A DNA stretch of 54,938 nucleotides. It comes from Candidatus Omnitrophota bacterium (GTDB lineage Bacteria; Omnitrophota; Gorgyraeia; Zapsychrales; JAKLDJ01). The stretch covers positions 69,696-124,633 of the forward strand of contig JAKLDJ010000006.1 of NCBI GenBank assembly GCA_022703585.1, given 5' to 3'. Positions 36,825 to 44,860 of this stretch are shown one piece after another. The translations under genes and the position numbers were made by a program. Under the pieces are notes generated by a model. It did not search any database. It had not been told where the DNA came from and was given only the letters and a program-made list of their open reading frames with translations. How positions within the stretch are numbered: the first letter of the stretch is position 1; the number at the start of each line of letters is the position of its first letter.

Positions 36825-37181
36825 ATGAGTATTCAGTATTTAAAACCATCGCGTAAACCCTGGGCATTTTTTATCGCATGGATCATTTTCCTTGCGTTTG
36901 GGGTGAGCCAATTCTTTTACATCCGTTCATTCGGGGGTATCTATTCGGCAAACATATTGCTTTCTATATATTTAGCTTTTCTTATCTGGGGATGCGTGCG
37001 CATTGTCAGACCCAAAGATAATAAATATCTCCTGCTCCATAGTGTCGTGCTATTTCTGCTTATGCCTTTGATGTACGGCCCTGTCCGAAGGACTTTTCTA
37101 GAAGAGCTAACTCCGCCACTCAGGGATGCTGGCGATACTTTTGAAATAAATTCACCGTCTCTTAATAAGCACATACGATAA
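36825..37181 (+). CDS. Small three-helix membrane protein, RND operon
   Basis: 118 residues with three hydrophobic segments (about 12-34, 38-60, 66-86) and a polar C-terminal tail of about 30 residues. The ATG is two bases after the RND stop, so it is translationally coupled to the pump. No family recognised. Its place suggests an accessory subunit of the adaptor-less pump, but this is only context. Confidence 0.6.
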   Translation: MSIQYLKPSRKPWAFFIAWIIFLAFGVSQFFYIRSFGGIYSANILLSIYLAFLIWGCVRIVRPKDNKYLLLHSVVLFLLMPLMYGPVRRTFLEELTPPLRDAGDTFEINSPSLNKHIR

Positions 37182-37244
37182 ATTCTGGCAACAGGATTTA
37201 AAAAGTAGTATTGGTTAGAATTTATAATACAAAAGGAGGAATTT

Positions 37245-37427
37245 ATGATAGATCGTTATCTTCGCGGCATTGCCGGAACCTTTGTTCTCATAAGCGTCTT
37301 GTTGGCGGCTAACGTTGACCAGCGCTGGCTGTGGTTTACCGCTTTTGTTGGGCTTAATCTTTTCCAGTCCGCCTTCACCAGCTGGTGCCCGATGATGTGG
37401 ATTTTGAAGAAAGTGGGAGTAAAATAG
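37245..37427 (+). CDS. DUF2892 small membrane protein
   Basis: 60 residues with two membrane segments, matching the DUF2892 family ([20 protein letters not shown], then [13 protein letters not shown] with a characteristic Cys-Pro). Relatives occur beside rhodaneses, RND pumps and sulfur-metabolism genes; function unknown. A strong ribosome site (AGGAGG) precedes the ATG. The stop is immediately followed by a palindromic repeat. Confidence 0.75.
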   Translation: MIDRYLRGIAGTFVLISVLLAANVDQRWLWFTAFVGLNLFQSAFTSWCPMMWILKKVGVK

Positions 37428-37470
37428 CTGTCAGCCATCAGCTGGCTGCTGAAAGCTGATGGCGGATAGC
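37427..37470. repeat. Palindromic repeat (GCTGATGGC type)
   Basis: Arms GCTGTCAGCCATCAGCT (37427-37443) and AGCTGATGGCGGATAGC (37454-37470), 17 bp with two mismatches. Tandem GCTG/CAGC units such as this are common dispersed repeats in many genomes. It follows the DUF2892 stop directly and may also shape the mRNA end. Confidence 0.6.
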
Positions 37471-37485
37471 ATTTAAAGGAGAGGT

Positions 37486-37896
37486 ATGGACCCAAAAAGG
37501 ATTTTAATCGTCGACGACGAGGAAGACGTTTTAAAAGTGCTGGAGAAACGGCTTTTGGATGCCGGCTATGCCGTGCTTAAAGCCAAAAACGGAAAAGAGG
37601 CGATTGCCGTAACTCGCCGCGAGCACCCCAATCTGGTATTGATGGACATCAATATGCCGGAAATGGGCGGCAGTGAGGCAGGAGAAATCTTAAAGAAAGA
37701 CCCGGACACAAAAGATATTCCCATTCTGTATTTGACCTGTCTGGTCACAAAGGACGAAGAAAAGAAAGAAAGCCATGCCATCGGCCGTAATTTTTTTATT
37801 GCCAAGCCTTTTGAATCCGCCGAGCTGTTGGAGCAGATAAAAGCGCATCTTTCTTCTAAGGATAATCCCGGGACCAAGAAGGTTCCGGGCGCCTAA
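37486..37896 (+). CDS. Single-domain response regulator (CheY-like)
   Basis: 136 residues, receiver domain only. Acidic pocket Asp10/Asp11 (IVDDEED), phospho-acceptor Asp54 (VLMDINMP), Thr84 (YLTCLVT) and Lys107 (IAKPFE). There is no output domain, so it acts by binding a partner, or is a phosphate sink. No histidine kinase is encoded in the window. AGGAGAGGT precedes the ATG. It is flanked by the palindromic repeat and by repeat copy B. Confidence 0.88.
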   Translation: MDPKRILIVDDEEDVLKVLEKRLLDAGYAVLKAKNGKEAIAVTRREHPNLVLMDINMPEMGGSEAGEILKKDPDTKDIPILYLTCLVTKDEEKKESHAIGRNFFIAKPFESAELLEQIKAHLSSKDNPGTKKVPGA

Positions 37897-37912
37897 AAGG
37901 GGTTGGGGGATA

Positions 37913-38031
37913 GCGGTTACGGTTAGGGTTAAGAGGCCCGTATCGGTATTCGGTAACGTCTTTCGGTAAAAGCCGTAACCCTAACCGACAAACGATACCG
38001 GCCTCGTTACCGTAACCTTAACCAAAAACCG
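37913..38031. repeat. Dispersed palindromic repeat, copy B
   Basis: Related to copy A when read on the minus strand (shared ACCGAAAGACGT, GGTTAAGGTTA, CCGATACGGGC). Central stem GGCCCGTATCG (37935-37945) with CGATACCGGCC (37993-38003), one mismatch; outer arms are GGTTACGGTTAGGGTTA and TAACC-rich sequence. Contains TTAGGG/CCCTAA units. Lies between the response regulator and a small membrane protein. Confidence 0.75.
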
Positions 38032-38081
38032 AGCGAAAAACTCCAGGCATTAAAAATTAAACTTCACGAAAGGAGCAACAA

Positions 38082-38447
38082 ATGATTATTCTGGTCAAAA
38101 TAGTCGGAATCCTGATTATGGCGCTAGGGCTGATGATTTTTGTTTCGCCCGAGTTCACCCAAAAACTCTTCGCCTTCTTTAAGGACGGAAAAAAAATTTA
38201 CTACGCCGGGGTTTTCCGCAGCGTCGTGGGGCTTATCCTTATTTTGGGTTCCGGCGAAAGCCTGGTGCCCTTAGCGGCCATTGCCCTGGGGCTGATGTTT
38301 TTAGTCAGTGGAATCGCCGTATTCGCTTCGGATACGGAAAAGCTAAAAGCCTTTATTGAATCCTACAGCCAAATGCCGGCTTTAGTTATTCGTTTGCTGG
38401 GTCTCGTGGCGACATCGTTTGGGATCTTAGTATTCGCCATATTTTAG
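38082..38447 (+). CDS. Small membrane protein, four segments
   Basis: 121 residues with four hydrophobic segments separated by short loops (KIYYAGVFRSVVG is the best-kept loop). Resembles DUF2065-like small membrane proteins; not recognised with certainty. Ribosome site AAAGGAG. Followed 27 nt later by another membrane-anchored unknown. Confidence 0.6.
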   Translation: MIILVKIVGILIMALGLMIFVSPEFTQKLFAFFKDGKKIYYAGVFRSVVGLILILGSGESLVPLAAIALGLMFLVSGIAVFASDTEKLKAFIESYSQMPALVIRLLGLVATSFGILVFAIF

Positions 38448-38474
38448 AATAAGTTTACCCGGGAGATTCCTGTT

Positions 38475-39092
38475 ATGTCATTAGAAATCACGGAAACCCT
38501 GCAGCGCTACAGCACTTTGATTCCGCCTCTGTTATTCAGTATCGTGTTGTTATCTATCATGCTGCCGCGAATAATCTCTGATCACCGCCGGACCGCTCAG
38601 GCGCTTAAGGTGCTCGCCGATTACCTGCAGGGAACTATTCCCCGGTTTTCCCTATATTCGTGTGTCAGTGGAAAATTCCAGGAGCTTGAAGTAAATATTG
38701 CGCTAATCCCTGCGCAAAAAAGCACGCCGTCTTGTCTGAGGATATCCGCAGTTAAAAGTTCGCAATTAAAGCTGAGAATTTACAGAAAAAATCCTTTAAG
38801 CTTTCTTCTTGGAACGATTGGGGTTGGAAGCAAGGTTACGACCGGCGATGAAACGCTGGATAAGGAATTTGCGATCTTCTCGAATGACCCGTCTCACGCC
38901 ACAGCCTATCTTATGAATGTAAAAAACGCTCTTACGGAATTATGTGCCCTGGGATTTGAGGCCGCTTTTCTTACCGGCAAGAAAATCGTAATTGAAAAAA
39001 AGAATTATCATTTGGAAGCCGACCTTGCGCAGCCAATGATAGAAACGGTTCTTTCGCGTTTAAGCCTGCTGTCTTCCCGGCTGCCTTTTTAA
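38475..39092 (+). CDS. Membrane-anchored protein of unknown function
   Basis: 205 residues. One N-terminal membrane segment (about 16-32) is followed by a soluble domain, probably cytoplasmic (the flank after the helix is basic: PRIISDHRR). No motif recognised; the domain has no Cys clusters or nucleotide loops. It precedes the RnfD-like gene by 39 nt and may belong to the same transcript. Confidence 0.55.
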   Translation: MSLEITETLQRYSTLIPPLLFSIVLLSIMLPRIISDHRRTAQALKVLADYLQGTIPRFSLYSCVSGKFQELEVNIALIPAQKSTPSCLRISAVKSSQLKLRIYRKNPLSFLLGTIGVGSKVTTGDETLDKEFAIFSNDPSHATAYLMNVKNALTELCALGFEAAFLTGKKIVIEKKNYHLEADLAQPMIETVLSRLSLLSSRLPF

Positions 39093-39131
39093 GCAGGTAC
39101 TCGGGATCGGCAATCAAAAGGATAATTAAAA

Positions 39132-39887
39132 ATGCTTAACCTAAAATCGGTAAAAACCCAACTTGTCCTTTTTCTTGTCTGCTTTGCGATCTTTTTATCG
39201 TTCAAAGACAAAGACACTGCCTTTCTGCTCATGACTGCTATCGCCGTCCTCTCGGCGGTTTTGACAGAATCCTGCATCGGATACTTTAAGACAAAGACCT
39301 TTAGAATAGCCGAGAGCGCGATTATCGCCGGGCTCATCGTGGGCTACGTGCTTTCCAGCGATGGGCCATGGTGGTGGTTTACATGCGCCGCGGCGCTGGC
39401 CATCGTGTCAAAAAACCTTATTCATTTAGGGGGAAAACATATTTTTAACCCGGCGGCGCTGGGAATATTTATCACACTCATTGTGTTTGACGCCTCGACA
39501 CAATGGAAAGGAACCTATCTTTGGCCGGTTCTGCTACCGGCGGGGATTTATTTTATATACAAACTAAAGAAAACAGAGGTGATGATCGGCTACGGAATTA
39601 TTTTCCTTTTGCTATTTTGGGGGCAGGCGGCTTTGCAGGGGGTTCCTCTGGTCGATATTTTTGGCTACTTGAGCTATTTTTATGTTTTTATTATGGTGAT
39701 AGAACCCAAAACAACACCGGCAAAACCGGTGCCGAAGCTGCTGTTTGGCGGTTGCCTTGTCGGGCTTATCTTTATTTTAACCGAAATGGGGGTTAACTTT
39801 GACGTGGAGCTTTTTAGCCTGCTGGTAATGAATTTAACCGTACCGTTTTTAAGCCAATTAACCCAAAGAAAGAGAGGCTCATTATGA
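39132..39887 (+). CDS. RnfD/NqrB-like membrane protein (orphan)
   Basis: 251 residues with about eight membrane segments. The family motif of RnfD/NqrB is visible as HLGGKHIFNPAALGIF. In Rnf and Nqr complexes this subunit carries covalent FMN and helps ion-coupled electron transfer. Here the flavinylation motif (SGAT-like) is not evident, and none of the partners (RnfA/B/C/E/G or NqrA/C/F) is nearby. Its stop overlaps the start of the SOR-like gene (ATGA), so the two proteins are made together. Inferred: a short electron path across the membrane to or from a periplasmic partner. Confidence 0.7.
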   Translation: MLNLKSVKTQLVLFLVCFAIFLSFKDKDTAFLLMTAIAVLSAVLTESCIGYFKTKTFRIAESAIIAGLIVGYVLSSDGPWWWFTCAAALAIVSKNLIHLGGKHIFNPAALGIFITLIVFDASTQWKGTYLWPVLLPAGIYFIYKLKKTEVMIGYGIIFLLLFWGQAALQGVPLVDIFGYLSYFYVFIMVIEPKTTPAKPVPKLLFGGCLVGLIFILTEMGVNFDVELFSLLVMNLTVPFLSQLTQRKRGSL

Positions 39888-40258
39888 AAAAATTAACCGC
39901 ATTTTTAATTTTCCTGATTTTTCTTTGTGCCGTATCCACGGCCTACGCGCATCCGCCTTCGGAAATCAAAATCACTTTTGACCCGAACACTAAAATCCTT
40001 ACCGCGGTCATTATGCACAGTGTGAGCAATCCCTTAAGCCACTACATTGGAAAAGTGGATATCGGATTAAACGGCACAGAAATCGCCAGTCTGAATTTTT
40101 CGCGACAGGAAAATAACCAAAGCCAGACCGTTACCTATACGATGCCTGATGTTAAAAAGAGCGACGTGATTTTTGTGGAAGGCTACTGCAATATCAGCGG
40201 AAAACTCAAGAAAGAAATCACGGTCGAAAAAGAATCTACGCCCGATTGCGGAAAATAA
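39884..40258 (+). CDS. Exported protein with superoxide reductase-like (desulfoferrodoxin) fold
   Basis: 124 residues. A Sec signal peptide ([22 protein letters not shown]) is followed by [10 protein letters not shown], then [11 protein letters not shown] and, near the end, EGYCNISG. In superoxide reductase the Fe(His4Cys) site is built from early His, HP-x4-HxI and YCN-x-HG; here three His and the Cys are kept and the last His is replaced by Ser. So the fold seems the same but the metal site is altered. Role unknown: superoxide reduction, Fe/redox sensing or a sulfur/electron carrier. Coupled by overlap to the RnfD-like gene. Confidence 0.55.
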   Translation: MKKLTAFLIFLIFLCAVSTAYAHPPSEIKITFDPNTKILTAVIMHSVSNPLSHYIGKVDIGLNGTEIASLNFSRQENNQSQTVTYTMPDVKKSDVIFVEGYCNISGKLKKEITVEKESTPDCGK

Positions 40259-40284
40259 CCGGTTCAGCGACTAAGGAGATTGCT

Positions 40285-41328
40285 ATGCATCCCACAAAAG
40301 CCTACGCGGCAAAAGCGGCCAAAGTGCCCTTGGGGCCTTTTGAAATCAACCGGCGTGATGCCGGACCCAATGATGTGGCAATTGATATCCATTATTGTGG
40401 GGTGTGCCATTCGGATATTCACCAGGCGCGGGATGAGTGGGGAGGGTCAATTTTTCCCATGGTCCCGGGCCACGAGATTGCCGGAAAAGTAGTTTCGGTC
40501 GGGCCAAAGGTAACAAAATTTAAAGCCGGCGAGACGGTAGGCGTGGGATGTCTGGTTAATTCCTGCCGCGGCTGCCCTGACTGCAAGGAAGGGTTGCAGC
40601 AATATTGCCCGACGCCGGTTTGGACCTATAACGGCTTGGAAAGAGACGGCAAAACCCCGACCTATGGCGGGTATTCGACTAGAATTGTGGTTGACGAGGA
40701 TTTTGTCCTTAAAATTCCGACTAACCTTTCGCTGGACGCAGCCGCGCCGCTGCTGTGCGCCGGGATTACCACCTACTCGCCGCTGCGCCATTGGCAGGCG
40801 GGCAAAGGCAAAAAGGTGGCGGTTTTAGGTCTCGGCGGCTTGGGGCACATGGCGGTTAAGATTGCCTCGGCCATGGGTGCGGATGTCACGGTCCTCAGCC
40901 ATTCCTTAAAAAAGAAAGAGGACGCCCGGCGGCTGGGCGCGAATGAATTTTTTGCGACATCTGATGAGAAAACATTTCAGAAACTGGGCCGCCACTTTGA
41001 TTTGATTCTAAACACGGTTTCGGTTGAGTTAAACTGGAATCAATATCTCGGGCTTCTGAATCGAGACGGATCACTGGTGCTTTTAGGCGTTCCGGAAAAA
41101 TCTCCGACTGTGGGGGCGTTTAGCCTGATCGGCGGCCGCCGGCATCTGACCGGTTCGCTAATTGGAGGTTTACCCGAGACCCAGGAAATGCTCGATTTTT
41201 GCGGGAAACATAATATTGTCTCGGATATCGAACGGATTCCCATTCAGAAAATCAACGAGGCCTACGAGCGGGTCATTAAAGGCGACGTGCGTTACCGCTT
41301 TGTGATTGATATCGCGTCGTTGAAATAA
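40285..41328 (+). CDS. Zinc-dependent alcohol dehydrogenase (cinnamyl-type)
   Basis: NAD(P)-dependent medium-chain dehydrogenase of the CAD/YahK group, 347 residues. Catalytic Zn: Cys in CGVCHSD, His in GHEIAGKV; structural Zn: four Cys in [15 protein letters not shown]; nucleotide fold [11 protein letters not shown]. YahK-like enzymes reduce a range of aldehydes. The reading frame is open upstream, but the ATG at 40285 follows AAGGAG and gives the standard [10 protein letters not shown]-terminus. Followed by a terminator. Confidence 0.92.
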   Translation: MHPTKAYAAKAAKVPLGPFEINRRDAGPNDVAIDIHYCGVCHSDIHQARDEWGGSIFPMVPGHEIAGKVVSVGPKVTKFKAGETVGVGCLVNSCRGCPDCKEGLQQYCPTPVWTYNGLERDGKTPTYGGYSTRIVVDEDFVLKIPTNLSLDAAAPLLCAGITTYSPLRHWQAGKGKKVAVLGLGGLGHMAVKIASAMGADVTVLSHSLKKKEDARRLGANEFFATSDEKTFQKLGRHFDLILNTVSVELNWNQYLGLLNRDGSLVLLGVPEKSPTVGAFSLIGGRRHLTGSLIGGLPETQEMLDFCGKHNIVSDIERIPIQKINEAYERVIKGDVRYRFVIDIASLK

Positions 41329-41340
41329 AAATTTAGGCTA

Positions 41341-41368
41341 GGGGCAGTCCCCGAACGGGGACTGCCCC
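41341..41368 (+). terminator. GC-rich perfect hairpin terminator
   Basis: Arms of 13 bp (41341-41353, 41356-41368) with a 2-nt loop as drawn, so the top pairs must open; TTTCTTT follows. Confidence 0.8.
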
Positions 41369-41391
41369 TTTCTTTAAGCAGGAGAACAGTA

Positions 41392-41808
41392 ATGATAAGA
41401 AATCTTACACCTAATCTTATGGTCAAGGATGTCAACAAATCGGTGGCGTTTTATTTGGACGTGCTCGGATTTAAATTTATTATGGGCGTGCCGCAGGGCT
41501 CCCGGGATATTCTGACCAACTTTGAGGCCGGCCGCAAACTCGACCATTCTTTAGTTAGATCCGGCACGGTTGAATTTATGTTTCACGCGACTTTTGCCGA
41601 AGAATTTCCGGAGTTTAAAGGAAAAAGTCCAAACGCAAGCCTGTCGATTTACATCGTGGTCGAGGACGTGGAGAAGTTTTACTTGGAAGTTAAAAATAAA
41701 AACAAGTGCCCGATTTACAAAGATCTCCATACTCAATGGTACGGCATGAAAGAATTTTACATTAAAGACCCGGACGGCTATATTTTAGGTTTTGCACAAA
41801 GAGCTTAA
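41392..41808 (+). CDS. VOC-family (glyoxalase/bleomycin-resistance fold) protein
   Basis: 138 residues with two beta-alpha-beta-beta-beta units. N-terminal NLTPNLMVKDVNKSVAFYLD and C-terminal FYIKDPDGYILGFAQRA are typical of the VOC superfamily. Metal ligands of glyoxalase I are only partly recognisable, so the reaction is unknown. Its ribosome site is GGAG. Confidence 0.88.
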   Translation: MIRNLTPNLMVKDVNKSVAFYLDVLGFKFIMGVPQGSRDILTNFEAGRKLDHSLVRSGTVEFMFHATFAEEFPEFKGKSPNASLSIYIVVEDVEKFYLEVKNKNKCPIYKDLHTQWYGMKEFYIKDPDGYILGFAQRA

Positions 41809-41838
41809 AACAAAAGTTATACAAAAAAGGAGGGATCG

Positions 41839-42318
41839 ATGGGGAAAAAGGCTAGGGAAATCGTTGAATTGGATTTAAAGGACCTGATTAAGGATTTAAA
41901 CCGTGCGTATTGCGACGAGTGGCTCGCGTTTTACGCCTGGTGGTATATGGCACAAGCGGTTGAGGGCAAAGGCTATGAGGATATGGCCGAATTCTTGGAC
42001 AAGATCTCAAAAGATGAATTAGAACATGCCAAAGAAGTGGCAGAGCGGATTATCGAACTCGGCGGGATGCCGGTCAATTCCTTGAGTGCCATTGAAAAAG
42101 GCGCTAACAATCCGTATCCCGGCGTCATGAAAAATCTCGCGGACTATGACGAGATTATCAAGCTGGTCCTGGAGGCTGAGGCCGGCGCCATTGAGGTTTA
42201 TAATAAGATTGCCAAAAAGACTTTTGGCAAAGACCACGATACCTATCAACTGGTGACGCACATTATGGGTGAGGAAATAACTCACGAGGAGATGTTTGAG
42301 AACTTAAAGACGAAATAG
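41839..42318 (+). CDS. Ferritin-like (Dps/bacterioferritin-type) protein
   Basis: 159 residues, four-helix bundle. The diiron-type residues appear as YCDEWLAFYAWWYMAQ, ISKDELEHAKEVAE (E-x2-H), EAEAGAIEVYNKI and MGEEITHEEMF (E-x2-H). This resembles the ferritin-like family sometimes called Dps-like or DPSL, used in iron storage and oxidative defence. Ribosome site GGAGG. It ends before a strong terminator. Confidence 0.85.
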   Translation: MGKKAREIVELDLKDLIKDLNRAYCDEWLAFYAWWYMAQAVEGKGYEDMAEFLDKISKDELEHAKEVAERIIELGGMPVNSLSAIEKGANNPYPGVMKNLADYDEIIKLVLEAEAGAIEVYNKIAKKTFGKDHDTYQLVTHIMGEEITHEEMFENLKTK

Positions 42319-42363
42319 CCGGTTGACTGAAAACGGGAATTAAAAAACCGTTTAAGAAAAAAA

Positions 42364-42390
42364 GGGGGGCGACCCGCAGGGTCGCCCCCC
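42364..42390. terminator. Perfect 12-bp GC-rich terminator hairpin
   Basis: Arms 42364-42375 and 42379-42390 with a GCA loop; it is flanked by A-rich sequence on both sides, so it serves the convergent ferritin-like and dus genes. Confidence 0.8.
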
Positions 42391-42425
42391 AAAATCTTTT
42401 ATTTACCGTATAATCCGGAAGTTTT

Positions 42426-43406
42426 TTATTGCGCCGCATACATCGACGCGCACTCGCTTAAGAAATCCCGCAGGCGCTGCTCGATTTCGCCCGCGTTCGT
42501 CATCTGCATCAATTCATGCCGCAATTTTCCGATATGCGACAGATTGTGCAAATAGCCCGCGTAATGCTTACGAAAACCCACCACCCCGTCCCGGGGGCCT
42601 TTGTACTTCACTGATAGATGAAGGTGCTCGATGCACTTGTCAAACTTTTCCTGAATGGTCGGCTGGGGCAGATATTGGCCGGTTTTTAAGAAATGTTTTG
42701 TCTGAAGAAAAATAAAAGGATTAATGATCGCGCCGCGGCCGATCATCACCGCGTCGCAGCCGGTTTCAAACATACGCTGGGCGTCTTCGGGCGCGTAAAT
42801 ATCGCCGTTACCGATTAACGGAATATTGATCGATTTCTTAATCTTTTCCAGCCACGTCCAATCAGCCTTGCCGCTATAGCCTTGCGTACGGGTGCGGCAG
42901 TGAACGGTCAAGGCCTTGGCACCGGCTTGCTCAACCATCTTGGCGACATCGAGAATAACAATATTTTTTTCATCCCATCCTAATCGGGTTTTTACTGTGA
43001 CCGGTATCTTGACCGCTTTAACGATCGCTTTGATGATTGTTTCCATCTTGGGCAGGTCTTTTAAAAGCGCGGCGCCTTCTCCTCGCGAGGTAAAACTCCT
43101 GATCCAGCAGCCCGCATTGATATCGATAAATTCCGGATTGGCGGCTTCAACAATGCGGGCGGCATTTTCCATGGAGGCAGGCACGGCACCAAAGATTTGA
43201 ATACCGATGGGGCGTTCTTCATCGAGGATGACGATTTTATGCAGAGTCTTTCGGACATCGCGGATCAGGGCTTCACTGCTGGCAAATTCCGTGACCAGCA
43301 TATCCGCGCCCAGGCGCTTACAAATGAGACGAAAAGGCGTCTCGCTGACGTCTTCCATGGGCGCTAAAACCAGCGGTTTTTCGATCTTGACTGAACCTAT
43401 ATTCAC
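42426..43406 (-). CDS. dus: tRNA-dihydrouridine synthase
   Basis: FMN enzyme that reduces uridines in tRNA with NADPH. About 326 residues. FMN-barrel start LVLAPMEDVSETPFR, the catalytic Cys in DINAGCWIRSF (usual NxGCP, here GCW), then TVKTRLGWD and IGNGDIYAPEDAQRMFETGC. The GTG at 43412 is directly against the AAGGAG site, too close to be used; the GTG at 43406 is five bases from the site, so I choose 43406. Which uridine it modifies cannot be told. Confidence 0.92.
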   Translation of the reverse strand: MNIGSVKIEKPLVLAPMEDVSETPFRLICKRLGADMLVTEFASSEALIRDVRKTLHKIVILDEERPIGIQIFGAVPASMENAARIVEAANPEFIDINAGCWIRSFTSRGEGAALLKDLPKMETIIKAIVKAVKIPVTVKTRLGWDEKNIVILDVAKMVEQAGAKALTVHCRTRTQGYSGKADWTWLEKIKKSINIPLIGNGDIYAPEDAQRMFETGCDAVMIGRGAIINPFIFLQTKHFLKTGQYLPQPTIQEKFDKCIEHLHLSVKYKGPRDGVVGFRKHYAGYLHNLSHIGKLRHELMQMTNAGEIEQRLRDFLSECASMYAAQ

Positions 43407-43474
43407 ATCCACTCCTTCTGTAAAAGCGTACCCATTATATCCTTTTTTCTTCAGTATGCAAGTCTGTCGAATTT

Positions 43475-43483
43475 TGATATACT
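43475..43483 (+). promoter_or_regulatory. Extended -10 element before mtaB
   Basis: TGATATACT, only 11 bases before the mtaB ATG, so the message would be nearly leaderless. No clear -35. Confidence 0.35.
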
Positions 43484-43493
43484 GTCTTTAATT

Positions 43494-44819
43494 ATGCCAA
43501 ATCGCGTCGCATTTTATACGTTAGGTTGCCGCCTGAATCAGTCCGAAACAGCAAGTTTAGAGCGCAGTTTTCAGGCGCAGGGCTACCGGATTGTCGATTT
43601 TGGCGCTTCTGCCGATATCGTCGTGGTTAATACCTGCACTGTGACTGAACGGGGGGACGCGGATACGAGGCGGCTGGTCAATAAAATCAACCGCGTGAAT
43701 CCCAAGGCCCGGATAGCCTTGATCGGCTGCCAGGCGCAGATACAAAAAGAGCAATTGGCAAAACTTCCCAATGTCCGCTTTGTCGTCGGCAATGCCCGTA
43801 AAATGGATTTGCCCGTCATTCTAAGGGATGTCCAATCCACCGACTCGGATAAGTCCGCGCAGATTATTGTCCCGGCAATTCCCAGGACAAGTTTTACCCA
43901 AGCCGTTGCCGGCATCGATCGTCACCACACCCGCGCCAATCTTAAAATCCAGGACGGGTGTGATTTCTTTTGCAGTTTTTGCGAAATACCGTTTGCCCGA
44001 GGCCGGGCCCGCAGCCGGGTCTTTGATAATATCTTCACAGAGGCCCGTGTTTTAGTTGAGGCCGGGCACAAAGAATTGGTTTTAACCGGAATTAATCTCG
44101 GGGCCTACCGCTACCAGCAAAAGACAATTTTGGATGTTTTGGATAAATTAGATAAAATCGACAACTTAGAACGCATCCGAATATCATCTATTGAACCGAC
44201 CACTATTCCTTTTGAACTTATTAAACGAATGGGCAAGACAAAACTTTGCCGCTATCTGCACATTCCTTTAGAAAGCGGCAGCAATAGCGTCCTAAAGGCA
44301 ATGCGTAGAAAATATACCACACAGGAATTTGCCGATTTTATCACCCGCTCCCGCCGGGCGGTGCCGGGGCTGTGCATTGGGACGGATGTCATGGTCGGAT
44401 TTCCGGGAGAGAGTGAGAAGTGTTTTAACGAAACCTTTGAATATCTGAGCAATTTACCCGTAAGCTACTTTCATGTTTTTAGCTATTCCGACCGCACCCT
44501 GAATAAAAGCCGTACCTACGCCGATAAGGTTCCCCATAATATTATTCAACAGCGCAGCCAGGCGTTACGAAACCTCGGCCAGCAGAAGCGACGTATCTTT
44601 ATGGAAAGCCTGCTGGGAACCAGGCAAAAAGTTTTATTCGAACAAAAAAAGGATGGCCTTTGGACCGGGTTAACCGACAATTACGTCCGGGTTAAGGCGG
44701 GTTCACAGAAGAATTTGCGTAATCAGCTTTTATCCGTTTCTCTAAAACAGATCAGCGGCCAGGCTATCACCGGATGCCTTGCGCCGAAATTAACGGGCAC
44801 CGGAAAGAAACTTCGTTAG
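43494..44819 (+). CDS. mtaB: tRNA t6A37 methylthiotransferase MtaB
   Basis: Radical SAM methylthiotransferase that makes ms2t6A at position 37 of tRNAs reading ANN codons. 441 residues. The N-terminal cluster cysteines are in LGCRLNQSE, NTCTVTERGD and IGCQAQ, and the radical SAM cysteines are in DGCDFFCSFCEIPFARGR (CX3CX2C). A TRAM domain completes the C-terminus. RGRARSR is typical of MtaB rather than MiaB. No Shine-Dalgarno site. Confidence 0.94.
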   Translation: MPNRVAFYTLGCRLNQSETASLERSFQAQGYRIVDFGASADIVVVNTCTVTERGDADTRRLVNKINRVNPKARIALIGCQAQIQKEQLAKLPNVRFVVGNARKMDLPVILRDVQSTDSDKSAQIIVPAIPRTSFTQAVAGIDRHHTRANLKIQDGCDFFCSFCEIPFARGRARSRVFDNIFTEARVLVEAGHKELVLTGINLGAYRYQQKTILDVLDKLDKIDNLERIRISSIEPTTIPFELIKRMGKTKLCRYLHIPLESGSNSVLKAMRRKYTTQEFADFITRSRRAVPGLCIGTDVMVGFPGESEKCFNETFEYLSNLPVSYFHVFSYSDRTLNKSRTYADKVPHNIIQQRSQALRNLGQQKRRIFMESLLGTRQKVLFEQKKDGLWTGLTDNYVRVKAGSQKNLRNQLLSVSLKQISGQAITGCLAPKLTGTGKKLR

Positions 44820-44826
44820 CTTCAAT

Positions 44827-44844
44827 CGCCGCTTTTACGCGGCG
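44827..44844 (+). terminator. Short GC hairpin after mtaB
   Basis: CGCCGC (44827-44832) with GCGGCG (44839-44844), loop TTTTAC. No T-tract; it may be a weak transcription pause between mtaB and the next gene. Confidence 0.35.
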
Positions 44845-44860
44845 GACACAGGAGAAAAGA

